IMG/VR virus record: IMGVR_UViG_3300044946_000002
Span: 1-25,480 of that record
Strand: one strand, 5' to 3'
Length of the DNA stretch: 25,480 bases
DNA from: a virus
The translations under genes and the position numbers were made by a program. Below, piece by piece: positions 13,237 through 20,793 of this stretch. Every line of letters starts with the position of its first letter. Positions within the stretch are counted from its first letter, which is position 1. Below the pieces are notes generated by a model. The model had not been told where the DNA came from. It saw only the letters and a program-made list of their open reading frames with translations, and did no database searches.

Positions 13237-14627
13237 TGCCGTCGCCGCAGCGTCGTCCGCTTCCGATTATCGGTGGGGCTTTCACCGATCTGGCGCGTCC
13301 GTTCGATCTGCAAGACTGCGTGAACTATCTGGTCGAACCAGCGGCCGATGCCCATCAGCGCTCGGAAGGCTTACTACGCGGCGCACCGGGGCTGACCACC
13401 AAAGTCACACTCCCCACCTTCCCAAATCGGGGATTGCATGATGCAGAGGGAAATCTCTTTGCGGTGAACGGCCAGGAGCTATATCAGCTCAACATCGCCG
13501 CAGGCACGTATACCGCTTTAGGTGCAGTTCCCGGCGTCACTCGCGTGACCATGGCGCACAACCAGATCGCGGGCGGCTATGAAGTCGTCATTGCGGGCAA
13601 CGGCACGGATGGCTGGATTTACAACACAGCCACCGCGACTTTCAGCCAGATCACCGACCCGAATTGGCCCGGCGCGCTACGGCTGGATTACATCGATGAC
13701 TACATCATCGGCGTCGAACCGTTTGGCCAGTTCTGGTTCAACTCCAATCTTGCCGATGCGACGACATATCAGGCGCAGAACACCTACGAAGCCTCGATTT
13801 CACCCGGCCCCCTCCTTTCGCTCAAGGTCAACCATGATGAGGTGTGGGCATTCGGCTCGCGCATCGTAGAGCCGTTCGTCGACGCTGGAGCGATTGACAT
13901 CCTGTTTCAGCCTCAGCAAGGGGTGACGATGCAGATCGGATGCGCCTCGACCTTTTCGGTGCAGTTGATCGATAACACGATGTTATGGCTTGGCAATGAT
14001 GGCGTCGTGTATGCCTGCATGGGCTATGTGCCGAGCCGCGTTTCCACCTTCGCCATTGAACAGCAGATTGCGCTATGCAACAAAGCGCAAAGCTTTGCCT
14101 TTGTCTGGAATGACCGAGGTCACAAGGTCTATTACCTAACCTTCCCGGATGGCTTTACGTGGGGCTATGACATCAATTCCGGCGAATGGCACCGCCGCGA
14201 ATCGGTAGGTCTCAACCGCTGGCGCGTCTCCGATATCGCGGCCTCCAACAACCTGCAGATCGCGGGCGACTTCCAGAACGGGAACATCTATCAGGTCGAT
14301 TGGACCAATTACACCGAAGCGGGTGCACCGCTGGTCGCGCGCCGTCGCATGCCTTACATGCACGCCAATCAGAATTGGGTGCGCATGTCGGCGATGGAGC
14401 TGATCATGCAGACCAACGTGGCAGCAGTGGGCCAAGATGCCTCGGTGTGGCTGCGCTACTCCGACGATTACGGCACGACATGGTCCAATCTGGTCGAAGT
14501 TCCGCTTCAATATGCCGTTCGCGCCACGTTCAATCGCTTAGGCCGTTTCCGTGATCGCGTCTTCGAGATCGGCATTTCCTCACCCGTACAGCGCGACATC
14601 GTCGGCGCAGTAGGCATCATGCAATGA
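13236..14627 (+). CDS. P22 gp10-like packaged-DNA stabilisation protein
   Basis: This plug/tail-tube protein keeps DNA inside the filled head. The start at ATG 13236 overlaps the upstream TGA (TGATG). A GTG at 13224 would add four residues. The 463-residue product has the gp10 character: DLQDCVNYLVEPAADAHQRS, GLLRGAPGLTT, LDYIDDYIIGVEPFGQFWFN, FGSRIVEPFVDAGA and MLWLGNDGVVYA, a beta-propeller-like series. P22 gp10 has 472 residues. It follows gp4-like as in P22. No gp26 tail-needle gene follows it here. Confidence 0.88.
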   Translation: MPSPQRRPLPIIGGAFTDLARPFDLQDCVNYLVEPAADAHQRSEGLLRGAPGLTTKVTLPTFPNRGLHDAEGNLFAVNGQELYQLNIAAGTYTALGAVPGVTRVTMAHNQIAGGYEVVIAGNGTDGWIYNTATATFSQITDPNWPGALRLDYIDDYIIGVEPFGQFWFNSNLADATTYQAQNTYEASISPGPLLSLKVNHDEVWAFGSRIVEPFVDAGAIDILFQPQQGVTMQIGCASTFSVQLIDNTMLWLGNDGVVYACMGYVPSRVSTFAIEQQIALCNKAQSFAFVWNDRGHKVYYLTFPDGFTWGYDINSGEWHRRESVGLNRWRVSDIAASNNLQIAGDFQNGNIYQVDWTNYTEAGAPLVARRRMPYMHANQNWVRMSAMELIMQTNVAAVGQDASVWLRYSDDYGTTWSNLVEVPLQYAVRATFNRLGRFRDRVFEIGISSPVQRDIVGAVGIMQ

Positions 14628-15193
14628 AGAACTTCCAGCGCCTCTTTACCGGCATCGACACCAAGCCGCTTATGCTGGCGATCAATCGGCGTCCGGAACT
14701 GTGGAAAGAGGACACGTATCTGCGCGACTACCCACAAGGGCCGTTCGCGGATATGGAATCGATCATGCTTCGGTTCCCGGTCAAAGGCGTCTACGAGACC
14801 GAGAAAGAGCTTCAGGACCACTTGTCCAAATACGACCCACACGAATCGATCGATTACCCGGCGTACAAACTACTCACCGAAGCGCGTCCGCTGGTGATGA
14901 ATCTCATGCATTACGTGGGTGGCGAGCGCTTGGGCCGCGTGATGCTGAACAAGCTTCGCCCGGGTGGTCGCATCTACCCGCACGCCGACACGCCCGAACA
15001 CGCGGCCTACTATTCCCGCTTTCACCTTGTGCTCTATTCCCGACCGGGCGTTGTCTTTCGGTGCGGCGAAGAGGAATGCTACTGGGAAGAAGGAAGCGTT
15101 TTCTGGTTCAACAATGCGCTTGAGCATGCCGTATTCAATGGGTCAGCCGATGACCGCATCCACATGATTGTCGATATCAGGACAAGCCGATGA
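14624..15193 (+). CDS. Aspartyl/asparaginyl beta-hydroxylase-like oxygenase
   Basis: This is a likely Fe(II)/2-oxoglutarate-dependent dioxygenase of the AspH type that hydroxylates a protein side chain. In the 189-residue product the core is RPGGRIYPHADTP (112-124), FHLVLYS, WEEGSVFWFNNALEHAVFN and DDRIHMIVDI. The metal ligands expected in the family would be H120 and H168, with D122 near the first, and R178 as the 2-oxoglutarate anchor. AspH enzymes use two histidines and often lack the third carboxylate, so the role of D122 is uncertain. It overlaps gp10 by 4 bases (ATGA) and the next tiny ORF by 4 bases. The substrate is unknown, but a neighbouring virion protein is possible. Confidence 0.75.
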   Translation: MKNFQRLFTGIDTKPLMLAINRRPELWKEDTYLRDYPQGPFADMESIMLRFPVKGVYETEKELQDHLSKYDPHESIDYPAYKLLTEARPLVMNLMHYVGGERLGRVMLNKLRPGGRIYPHADTPEHAAYYSRFHLVLYSRPGVVFRCGEEECYWEEGSVFWFNNALEHAVFNGSADDRIHMIVDIRTSR

Positions 15194-15282
15194 GCACCGA
15201 AACCTACTTCAACGCTGAACCGGGCGAAGAGCCGTTCGAGACACTGATGCGCGAGGCGCTGGGCGGAAACGATGACCCGTAA
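15190..15282 (+). CDS. 30-residue ORF between two modifying enzymes
   Basis: The ATG overlaps the previous stop (ATGA) and the 3' end overlaps the acetyltransferase start by 11 bases. The product reads MSTETYFNAEPGEEPFETLM and then REALGGNDDP. It is very acidic, with no membrane segment. The position and overlaps on both sides, plus GGCGGA inside it serving the downstream ATG, support a translated coupling peptide or a small functional protein. Alternatively it is only a translational bridge. No homolog is recalled. Confidence 0.5.
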   Translation: MSTETYFNAEPGEEPFETLMREALGGNDDP

Positions 15283-15787
15283 GCACAAAAAAGTGTCCAC
15301 GGGTACAGCGTCCGTCACAGTCCCAAAACCAGAAGTGACGTTCATGGTTGAGCCGTGGTCGCGCTTCAAGATCGAAGCCGCCCCGCTTTGGATCGAGCAC
15401 TGGAAAGAGGTCGCGATAAATCAGGCCGAGATTCCGCTCAAGGTCGATTACCGCCAGTTCGATCAGCAGGATGCGACCGGATCGCTGCACATCATTGTGG
15501 CGCGACACCAAGGCGTCATCATCGGATACTGGCTCGGGTTTGTGCGGCCTCATTTCCATTATGCCGACAGCTTGACGGCATACACGGACATCTACTACCT
15601 CGATCCGGCTTTCAGGAATGCAGGGACCGGCGCAGCGTTATTTGGCTTCGTCGAAAAGAGTCTGAAACAGCGTGGCGTACAGAAGATTTTCACGGCAACG
15701 AAGTGCCATCTTGACCATTCGGCCTTGTTTGAGGCTCTGGGTTACAACCGCACTGAGATCGTTTTTACGAAGCTTTTAGAGGATTGA
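15272..15787 (+). CDS. GNAT-family acetyltransferase
   Basis: This probable acetyl-CoA-dependent N-acetyltransferase has 171 residues. The core shows IIVARHQGVIIGYWLGFV (strands), DIYYLDPAFRNAGTGAALFG, where R115-NAGTG-120 is the R/Q-x-x-G-x-G/A acetyl-CoA pyrophosphate loop, and a final helix/strand with SALFEALGYNRTEIVF, typical of GNAT motif B. The start has GGCGGA at 15261-15266. It lies directly downstream of the beta-hydroxylase-like gene and upstream of ejection proteins. GNATs occur in some phages in similar positions. The acceptor (virion protein, host target or small molecule) cannot be read from the sequence. Confidence 0.78.
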   Translation: MTRKHKKVSTGTASVTVPKPEVTFMVEPWSRFKIEAAPLWIEHWKEVAINQAEIPLKVDYRQFDQQDATGSLHIIVARHQGVIIGYWLGFVRPHFHYADSLTAYTDIYYLDPAFRNAGTGAALFGFVEKSLKQRGVQKIFTATKCHLDHSALFEALGYNRTEIVFTKLLED

Positions 15788-15790
15788 GAC

Positions 15791-16561
15791 ATGGTCGCAG
15801 CAGCCATCGGCATCGGAACGGCAGTCGCTGGCATCGCGGGTTCGGCCATGTCGTCCAGTGCGTCATCGAGTGCAGCAGGCGCGCAGGAAGCCGCGGCTAA
15901 TCAAGCATCCGCCAATCAGATGGCGATGTTCAACAAGACGCAGGCCAATGAACAGCCCTACATGCAGACGGGGCAGAATGCGCTTGGCGCCCTCTCGTCG
16001 CTTTACGGCTTGAATGGCAGTGCGCCGAACTACTCCGTCTTGACGAACTCGCCGAACTATCAGTTCGCCTTCAATCAGGGTGAAAACGCGCTGGATGCGA
16101 GCGCGGCGGCGAAGGGCAATCTCTTTGCCGGTGGCTACGGTCAAGACCTGGTGAACTATGGACAAGGCATGGCCTCTCAGCAGCTTGGCGCCTATACCGG
16201 CGAGCTGAACACACTCGCCAATCAAGGTCAGAATGCAGCCAGCGGCACCGGCGCACTTGGACAGAACGCCGCATCGACCTCCGGGCAAGACCTCATGAAT
16301 GGCGCAAACGCCTACGGCACGGGTCAGATCAACAGCGCGAATGCCTGGATGAATGGCTTGGGCCAAGCGACAAACGGTATCTCGTCGGCGCTCGGCTATG
16401 GCAACGCCTACGGCGGTCAGATGCCCGGCATGGTGCCCACGGGTGGCATCAGTGACTTCAGCAACTACGGAAACTATGGCGGTATAAATGGCTTCGGCAG
16501 TCTGGGCGGTGGCTTCCAGACTCCCACCCAAGTAACTAATGTTCTTGGACCCATTCAGTAA
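15791..16561 (+). CDS. DNA ejection (internal virion) protein, p32/gp7-like
   Basis: The 256-residue Ala/Gly/Asn/Gln-rich product begins MVAAAIGIGTAVAGIAGSAM, a hydrophobic segment followed by a long helix (AAGAQEAAANQASANQMAMF). It then has YMQTGQNALGALSSLYGLNG and SPNYQFAFNQGENALDASAA, which recur in phage DNA-transfer proteins (P22 gp7 role, 'p32' type). The C-terminus is Gly/Tyr/Asn-rich and probably disordered. GAGG at 15779-15782 serves the ATG. It should be carried in the head and ejected to help form a trans-envelope channel. It heads the ejection module. Confidence 0.72.
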   Translation: MVAAAIGIGTAVAGIAGSAMSSSASSSAAGAQEAAANQASANQMAMFNKTQANEQPYMQTGQNALGALSSLYGLNGSAPNYSVLTNSPNYQFAFNQGENALDASAAAKGNLFAGGYGQDLVNYGQGMASQQLGAYTGELNTLANQGQNAASGTGALGQNAASTSGQDLMNGANAYGTGQINSANAWMNGLGQATNGISSALGYGNAYGGQMPGMVPTGGISDFSNYGNYGGINGFGSLGGGFQTPTQVTNVLGPIQ

Positions 16562-16571
16562 GGATTGCGTC

Positions 16572-18695
16572 ATGGCTTACGACACAATGGCAATGCCGCA
16601 GATTCCCAACTACACGCAGAATGCGCTCGGTGCGTATGCGACCGGGGAAGCGCTGGGCCAGAACCAGCAGAATCAGGACAACACGCAGCAGCTGAACCAG
16701 CTCGCTAGCTCCGCTGTTGGCATGACCGATCCGACGCAGCAGACCAACTTGCTCAAGCAGATGGCCGCGATCAGTCCGGATGCCGCCAAGCAGCAGCAGG
16801 CCGAGTTCCAACAGCTCGAGGCTCAACAGCAGGGCATGGCCGCGCAGAAGCTTCAGGGCGTCGCGCAGACCGCCGCTGCCATTGGCTCCATGCCAGATGG
16901 TCCCGACAAGGATGCTGCATGGCAAAAAGTCTTACAGCAGGCCGATGCGTCGGGTGTTGATACGTCCCCCTACAAGGGCTTGCCCACCGATACGGCGGTC
17001 AACCTTGCGCTAGCGAAAATCTCCAATTCGCAGCAACTGCTCGGCATGGCAAAAGAGGGGCAACCAGCTCCCGATGCTGCGCCAGTCTATAAGGAAGTAC
17101 CGACCGGCAAGGTCGATTCCCAAGGCAATCCGATCATGCAGGGCGGATGGGTAGCTCCCGGCAAGCCCTTCCAGCCAATCATGGGTCCAGCCGGTCAAGG
17201 CGGCGCGCAGCCAGCAACACCCGGCGCAGGACAACTTGCCGCCGAAACGCAGCAATATGTGCCGAGCGTGCTCGCCAAACTCAACGGCGCATCCCCAACG
17301 AATCCTGATGGCACGGCTTCCGATGCGTTGGTCAACGCTGTGATTGCGCAGGAATCGGGCGGCAATCCGCGCGCGCGGTCGAATAAGGGCGCGGTGGGCC
17401 TCATGCAGCTCATGCCTGCCACGGCGGCAAGTATCGGCGCACCACAGAACGTGGACCTGACCGATCCGGCCACGAATGTGCAGTTAGGTCGTCAATACCT
17501 GAACCAGTTGCTGACGCAGTTCAAAGACCCTCGCCTCGCGCTAGCCGCCTATAACGCCGGTCCCGGCGCCGTGCAGGCGGCAATGGGCGGTCAGGGTCCG
17601 AACGGTCCTCAAGCGCTTGCTTTCGGTCAATCTGCGAAGGAAGGCGACAAGGCTCCATCCGGCTACCGCTATAACCCGGACGGGTCGCTCAGTGCGATCC
17701 CAGGCGGCCCCGCTGACAAGACCAACAAACAGGAAGTGCAGAACGTCGGCGATCCGTCACAGACCGGGAATGCCTACCTGCAATCGATTCCGGATGTGGG
17801 CTTGCGCAACCTGATTGCAGGTATTGCCTCGGGCAACATCTCCATGCCGCGCATCTATAAGTCAAGCGCCGGCACGCTCAATTCGACCGACATTGACAAG
17901 GCTGTGGCGCAGTTCGACCCAAGCTATCAAGAGGGTGATTACCACACACGTCTGAAGACCCAGCAGGATTTCACGACCGGTGCGGATGCCAAGAACCTCA
18001 CCAGCCTGAATCAGTTTGCGGCCCACGCGCAGCAGTTGAACGACATGATTCCGCAGCTGGCAGGTTCCGGTATTCCAGTGATCGGGCATGCCTACAACGC
18101 TGCGGTGAACACACTGGAAGACCCGATGAATGGACAGCTCACCGCATGGCAGACCAAAGCCAACGCCGTCGCCCATGAAGCGCGTGCAGTCTTCGCCGGT
18201 CAGTCGGGGGGCACGTTGGCTGAACTGAATGATCAGCTGGCCGTGCTCAACGGCAACAATTCGACGGCGCAGAAACAGGCGGCCCTATCCTCGATTTCCG
18301 ATCTGGTGCGCTCGCGCATCGGCATCATGCAGGACAAGTACGACAACGGCATGGGGTCGATGAGCAAGCCCTTGGCCGTCGTGTCGCCGGAAACCAAATC
18401 GGCGCTGGATTCGCTGGCTAAGATCGACGGCGGTCCAGACGGAACCAGTCAGGCCGCACCGGCTCAGCCACAAGCTCAACCTGCCGCCCCGCCATCCGTA
18501 CCGCAGGCTGCGCAACCGGTCGCCCCTCAGCGATCCCTACCGGGGCAAGCGCCGATGAGTGCTAGCGTTCCACGTGGAACCCCTCCACCTGCCGCCGTGG
18601 CTCACTTGCGCCAGAATCCGGCGCTCGCTCAATTCTTCGATGCCAAATACGGACCCGGAGCGGCGCGTGCTGCGCTGACAGCCAATGGCGGATAA
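16572..18695 (+). CDS. Ejection protein with soluble lytic transglycosylase domain
   Basis: ATG at 16572 has AAGGA at 16560-16564. The in-frame ATG at 16539 is rejected because it lies inside the previous gene without a ribosome site. The 707-residue product has a Gln/Ala-rich helical N-terminus and a lytic transglycosylase (SLT, lysozyme-like) domain at about 253-340: VIAQESGGNPRARSNKGAVG with catalytic E261, GLMQLMPATA, LAAYNAGPGAV. A long helical C-terminal part follows, with a Pro/Ala/Gln-rich tail. The domain should cut peptidoglycan during DNA entry. It corresponds to the P22 gp20/gp16 position. Confidence 0.85.
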   Translation: MAYDTMAMPQIPNYTQNALGAYATGEALGQNQQNQDNTQQLNQLASSAVGMTDPTQQTNLLKQMAAISPDAAKQQQAEFQQLEAQQQGMAAQKLQGVAQTAAAIGSMPDGPDKDAAWQKVLQQADASGVDTSPYKGLPTDTAVNLALAKISNSQQLLGMAKEGQPAPDAAPVYKEVPTGKVDSQGNPIMQGGWVAPGKPFQPIMGPAGQGGAQPATPGAGQLAAETQQYVPSVLAKLNGASPTNPDGTASDALVNAVIAQESGGNPRARSNKGAVGLMQLMPATAASIGAPQNVDLTDPATNVQLGRQYLNQLLTQFKDPRLALAAYNAGPGAVQAAMGGQGPNGPQALAFGQSAKEGDKAPSGYRYNPDGSLSAIPGGPADKTNKQEVQNVGDPSQTGNAYLQSIPDVGLRNLIAGIASGNISMPRIYKSSAGTLNSTDIDKAVAQFDPSYQEGDYHTRLKTQQDFTTGADAKNLTSLNQFAAHAQQLNDMIPQLAGSGIPVIGHAYNAAVNTLEDPMNGQLTAWQTKANAVAHEARAVFAGQSGGTLAELNDQLAVLNGNNSTAQKQAALSSISDLVRSRIGIMQDKYDNGMGSMSKPLAVVSPETKSALDSLAKIDGGPDGTSQAAPAQPQAQPAAPPSVPQAAQPVAPQRSLPGQAPMSASVPRGTPPPAAVAHLRQNPALAQFFDAKYGPGAARAALTANGG

Positions 18696-20574
18696 TTCCA
18701 ATCCCTTCGATCAGTTCGACGCGCAAGGTGCCCCCGTAAGCGCGCAGGGAGCACCGACAGCATCAGGCAACCCGTTTGACCAGTTCGATGCCGCTGGCGC
18801 GCCAGCGCCAGCACAGGCAGCCACAGCGTCTACACCTTTCGACCAAGCGGTCCAGCAACAGGTGCAGATTGCTCGCTCGCAAGATTCGGCAGCCGGTCCA
18901 GCGCCCACTCCCGGAATGCTCGATACCGCATTGCAATCCGTGCAGGACTACGGCAATGCCGCAGCGCATCACCTTGCGAACATTCCGGTCGGCGCTTTAC
19001 AGCTCGGTGCGAATGCCGCGTCGAAGATCGCGGATTCCCTACTCCCGGCAACGAGTCAGGAACGGCAGCTTGACGATGCCGCCGCGCAGCGCATTAACCA
19101 GAACGTGGCGCAGCGTGAGGCGCAGTACCAAGCCACTACTCCGACCAATAAGTCGTCTATTGCTGGCGCGACCACGAGCGAAATACTGCCATGGATGCTT
19201 GGTATCGGCGAGGCAAAGGCTGCTGGGTACATTCCGGAGGCTACGACCTACCTTGGCAAGATCGGCCAAGGTGCACTGACAGGAGGCGCTATCGCGGCAA
19301 CCCAGCCCGTCTCCACGCCGACCGGTTCAGGTCAGACGACCCTCAATGACGTGGCTGAAAACAAGACCGCTGCGCCGACCTATGTGGATCAGAAGCTCAA
19401 GCAGATCGGTTTAGGCGCGGTGACCGGTGGTGCGATTCCCGCTGTTACCGGTGCGCCTGGTGCAATCCTACGAACGGTTGCGGGAAATATGTCGCCGGAA
19501 ACGGCTCAGCTTGCTCAGCGTGCTCAGCAACTCGGCATCGACTTGAATGCCCCGCAAGTGTCCGATTCGGTGCCGCTCAAAGTCGCCAATTCGGTCACTT
19601 CGCAATTGCCATTTAGCGGAGCCGCGTCCGCTGCCGCTAAGCAGCAAGGTCAGTTCAATCAGGCTGTCGCGCGCACCATCGGTCTCGCCGATCCCATTAC
19701 CAACGATGCGCCCAAGGCCATCACGCCGGATGTGTTCCAGCAGGCCGTGCAAAAAGCCTCCCAAGGCTTCAATGATCTGTGGTCACGCAACAACATGAAT
19801 GTGACGCCACAGGTGCTCAAGAACCTGACAGATGTCGCCAATCAGGCGCAACAGGTAGATGGGCCGGATAGCGGGCAGGCCTTGAATGGCGTGCTCGACC
19901 GCGTTGCCAAGGAAGCTAGTAACGGCACATTGCCGGGGCGCAACTTCCAGACCATCGATACGCTGCTCGGTAAGATGCAGCAGGGCGGTGGGCAGAAAGC
20001 CTATTGGGCCGGAGAGATGCAGGATGCGCTGCGCGATGGTATGCAGCAGTCCATGTCGCCCGCTGACCAGTCGGCCTTGAGCGATCTACGCGGGACGTGG
20101 CAGAACATCAAGACGCTTACTCCGCTGGTCGCTAAGGCATCGGGTAACGATGGCAACATCTCACCTGGGGCATTGATGGGCGCTGTCACGTCCAACGGCG
20201 TCGGCAAGAATGCGGTAGCGCAAGGCACGCGCGGTGATCTGGCTGACTTGGCGGCTATCGGTCAGCGCTTCCTCAAGCAGCAGATTCCCGACTCCGGCAC
20301 AGCTATACGTTCGCATGCATTGGATGCTATCAAGACGATGGGTGGTGTGGCGTCTGGCGCGCCACTGGTAGGCGGTCCCGCTGCAGTAGGTGCTACGGCA
20401 GCTACCCTTGGCACCGGTCGGGCATTACAGGCGCTCCTACGCAGTCGTGCGATGTACAACGCGTTGGGCCAGACTCAGGGTGTGGCTGCATCTCCGACGA
20501 CCAATGCGCTCGGTATCGCCGCCTCGCAGTACGCGATCAATCCTCCGATGCAGGCTCCTGCCACCCAGCAGTGA
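18685..20574 (+). CDS. Large ejection/internal virion protein with NPFDQFD repeats
   Basis: This 629-residue product starts at an ATG overlapping the previous gene by 11 bases. It opens with two near-identical units (SNPFDQFDAQGAP, GNPFDQFDAAGAP) and a third partial TPFDQAV. An Ala-rich helical region follows, with two Gly/Ala/Thr hydrophobic stretches (about 160-215 and 555-580) that may insert in membrane, and long amphipathic helices between them. The order after the transglycosylase protein matches P22 gp16, an internal pilot protein with 609 residues, so size and place agree. No enzymatic motif is visible. No strong Shine-Dalgarno is seen, so coupling to the upstream gene is likely. Confidence 0.7.
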   Translation: MADNSNPFDQFDAQGAPVSAQGAPTASGNPFDQFDAAGAPAPAQAATASTPFDQAVQQQVQIARSQDSAAGPAPTPGMLDTALQSVQDYGNAAAHHLANIPVGALQLGANAASKIADSLLPATSQERQLDDAAAQRINQNVAQREAQYQATTPTNKSSIAGATTSEILPWMLGIGEAKAAGYIPEATTYLGKIGQGALTGGAIAATQPVSTPTGSGQTTLNDVAENKTAAPTYVDQKLKQIGLGAVTGGAIPAVTGAPGAILRTVAGNMSPETAQLAQRAQQLGIDLNAPQVSDSVPLKVANSVTSQLPFSGAASAAAKQQGQFNQAVARTIGLADPITNDAPKAITPDVFQQAVQKASQGFNDLWSRNNMNVTPQVLKNLTDVANQAQQVDGPDSGQALNGVLDRVAKEASNGTLPGRNFQTIDTLLGKMQQGGGQKAYWAGEMQDALRDGMQQSMSPADQSALSDLRGTWQNIKTLTPLVAKASGNDGNISPGALMGAVTSNGVGKNAVAQGTRGDLADLAAIGQRFLKQQIPDSGTAIRSHALDAIKTMGGVASGAPLVGGPAAVGATAATLGTGRALQALLRSRAMYNALGQTQGVAASPTTNALGIAASQYAINPPMQAPATQQ

Positions 20575-20586
20575 TACAGTGCGCGC

Positions 20587-20754
20587 ATGGATGCACCGCT
20601 CATCACCGCCTACAAAACCGCTGAATACCGCGTGTTTCTAGTCCGTCGCTGGCGTATTTCCTCTGGCGTAGTGCGCTTCATCCTAACCTTCGCGTTCTTC
20701 GCCCTTCTTCGCTATGTCTTCTTCCGTCTAGGCTGGATTCCCAGCCTCAAGTAA
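20587..20754 (+). CDS. 55-residue membrane protein
   Basis: The ATG opens 12 bases after the previous stop and reads to TAA 20752-20754. The product begins MDAPLITAYKTAEYRVFLVR, then has a basic RRWRISS stretch and one hydrophobic segment, VVRFILTFAFFALLRYVFFR (about 28-47), ending LGWIPSLK. The basic side suggests an N-in orientation. Function is not recognised. A lysis modulator, superinfection-exclusion peptide or membrane-docking tail factor are options. There is no clear Shine-Dalgarno. Confidence is moderate because of the short length. Confidence 0.5.
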   Translation: MDAPLITAYKTAEYRVFLVRRWRISSGVVRFILTFAFFALLRYVFFRLGWIPSLK

Positions 20755-20773
20755 GGGCGCGACGCGTATTCAA

Positions 20774-20793
20774 GCCGCCCGCTATAAAGCGGC
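20774..20793 (+). promoter_or_regulatory. Hairpin abutting the tail-fibre start codon
   Basis: GCCGC at 20774-20778 pairs with GCGGC at 20789-20793, or CCGC/GCGG with loop TATAAA in an alternate register. The right arm ends exactly where the ATG at 20794 begins. No Shine-Dalgarno is visible in the gap 20755-20793. This could be a translation-control structure, or the 3' end hairpin of the upstream transcript. Confidence 0.35.
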
